Source: Bremia lactucae
Lineage: Eukaryota > Oomycota > Peronosporomycetes > Peronosporales > Peronosporaceae
Length of the DNA stretch: 17,280 nt
Assembly (NCBI RefSeq): GCF_004359215.1
Contig: NW_027152029.1
Span: 1,920,862-1,938,141 of the forward strand
Direction of reading: 5' to 3'
Part shown: positions 16,906 to 17,280 of the stretch, one piece after another
How the letters are laid out: the number at the start of each line of letters is the position of its first letter
Position numbering within the stretch: the stretch's first letter is position 1
Position numbers and translations under genes: made by a program
The notes under the pieces: generated by a model
What the model was told of the DNA's origin: nothing
The model's input: the letters and a program-made list of their open reading frames with translations, nothing else
The model's database searches: none

Positions 16906-17280
16906 AAAACCAGACGTAAAACGTGGATCCCGGGCCGATACTATGGACTTGAGCATCCCGAGTGGTCGGTAAACATGATCCAGGAACAAGAGAGCTGGCT
17001 CCTTGCCTGTGATCGATGTCTTTCATGGTGCTAAATGCACCATCTTGCTCAGTCTGTCTACAAAGACGACTAGCCCTGTCCGACCCTTATGATCGGGCGG
17101 CATGCCAAACATGAAGTCCAGACTTACTGACTTCCAACAGTTGGTTGGAATCGGTAGCGGCTTAAGAGGCGCACTGCTGGACGGTGCAGGCTTAATGCGC
17201 TGACACTGTTCGCAAAAGCGAATATAGTTGGCCACCCATCTATATAGGTGTGGCCACCAAAATTCCTCTGACACTCGTAA
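16906..17280 (-). pseudogene. Ty3/gypsy integrase, zinc-binding end and first half of core
   Basis: Entering from the window edge on the minus strand, EEFWWPHLYRWVANYIRFCEQCQRIKP is the second half of the HHCC zinc-binding domain (CEQC visible). It is followed by PIPTNCWKSVSLDFMFGMP (first catalytic Asp in LDF) and VVFVDRLSKMVHLAP. An in-frame TGA follows directly (17023-17025). The same frame then resumes with KTSITGKEPALLFLDHVYR and SIVSARDPRFTSG. The second catalytic Asp, normally in SDRD, is replaced by Ala (SARD). The element is therefore inactive by both nonsense and active-site loss. RT and RNase H would lie beyond 17280. Confidence 0.88.

Overview
The window looks like nuclear DNA of an oomycete, most likely a Phytophthora or downy-mildew relative. 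The evidence is long open exons at intermediate GC, very short GT-AG introns (62-73 nt), closely packed genes with initiator-like promoter motifs, and flanking degenerate Ty3/gypsy retrotransposon debris. The assignment to oomycetes is inference; no rRNA or other marker is present.

Layout. Positions 1-450 are a partial LTR (copy A). Positions 451-1844 are AT-rich and mostly non-coding, with one doubtful small ORF that carries strong inverted repeats. A two-exon gene for an unrecognised 291-residue basic protein lies on the minus strand at 1845-2793. Only 118 bp upstream of it, also on the minus strand, ends the main gene of the window (2912-13129, four exons, about 3338 residues). This encodes an RME-8/DNAJC13/GRV2-type endosomal J-domain scaffold. 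From 13370 to the end the DNA is retrotransposon wreckage: a 5'-truncated LTR, a gag pseudogene split by a solo LTR with a perfect 5-bp target-site duplication, and then a Ty3/gypsy integrase pseudogene on the opposite strand. The integrase is itself broken by an antisense gag fragment and by an AT-rich segment with 21-bp inverted repeats.

Biology. RME-8 proteins bind early endosomes through N-terminal PH-like folds and work with Hsc70, sorting nexins/retromer and WASH in endosomal recycling. This copy keeps all four IWN repeats and a GYF-like module. It departs from the family in three ways: the PH-plus-armadillo N-terminal module appears to be present twice, the J-domain has lost the HPD loop needed to stimulate Hsp70, and the C-terminus carries a roughly 310-residue disordered, strongly basic tail. 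Together these suggest a scaffold that may no longer act as an Hsp70 co-chaperone. The most unusual non-coding feature is the LTR family, whose 3' half is a chain of back-to-back hairpins. Two same-orientation copies of it bracket the RME-8 locus.
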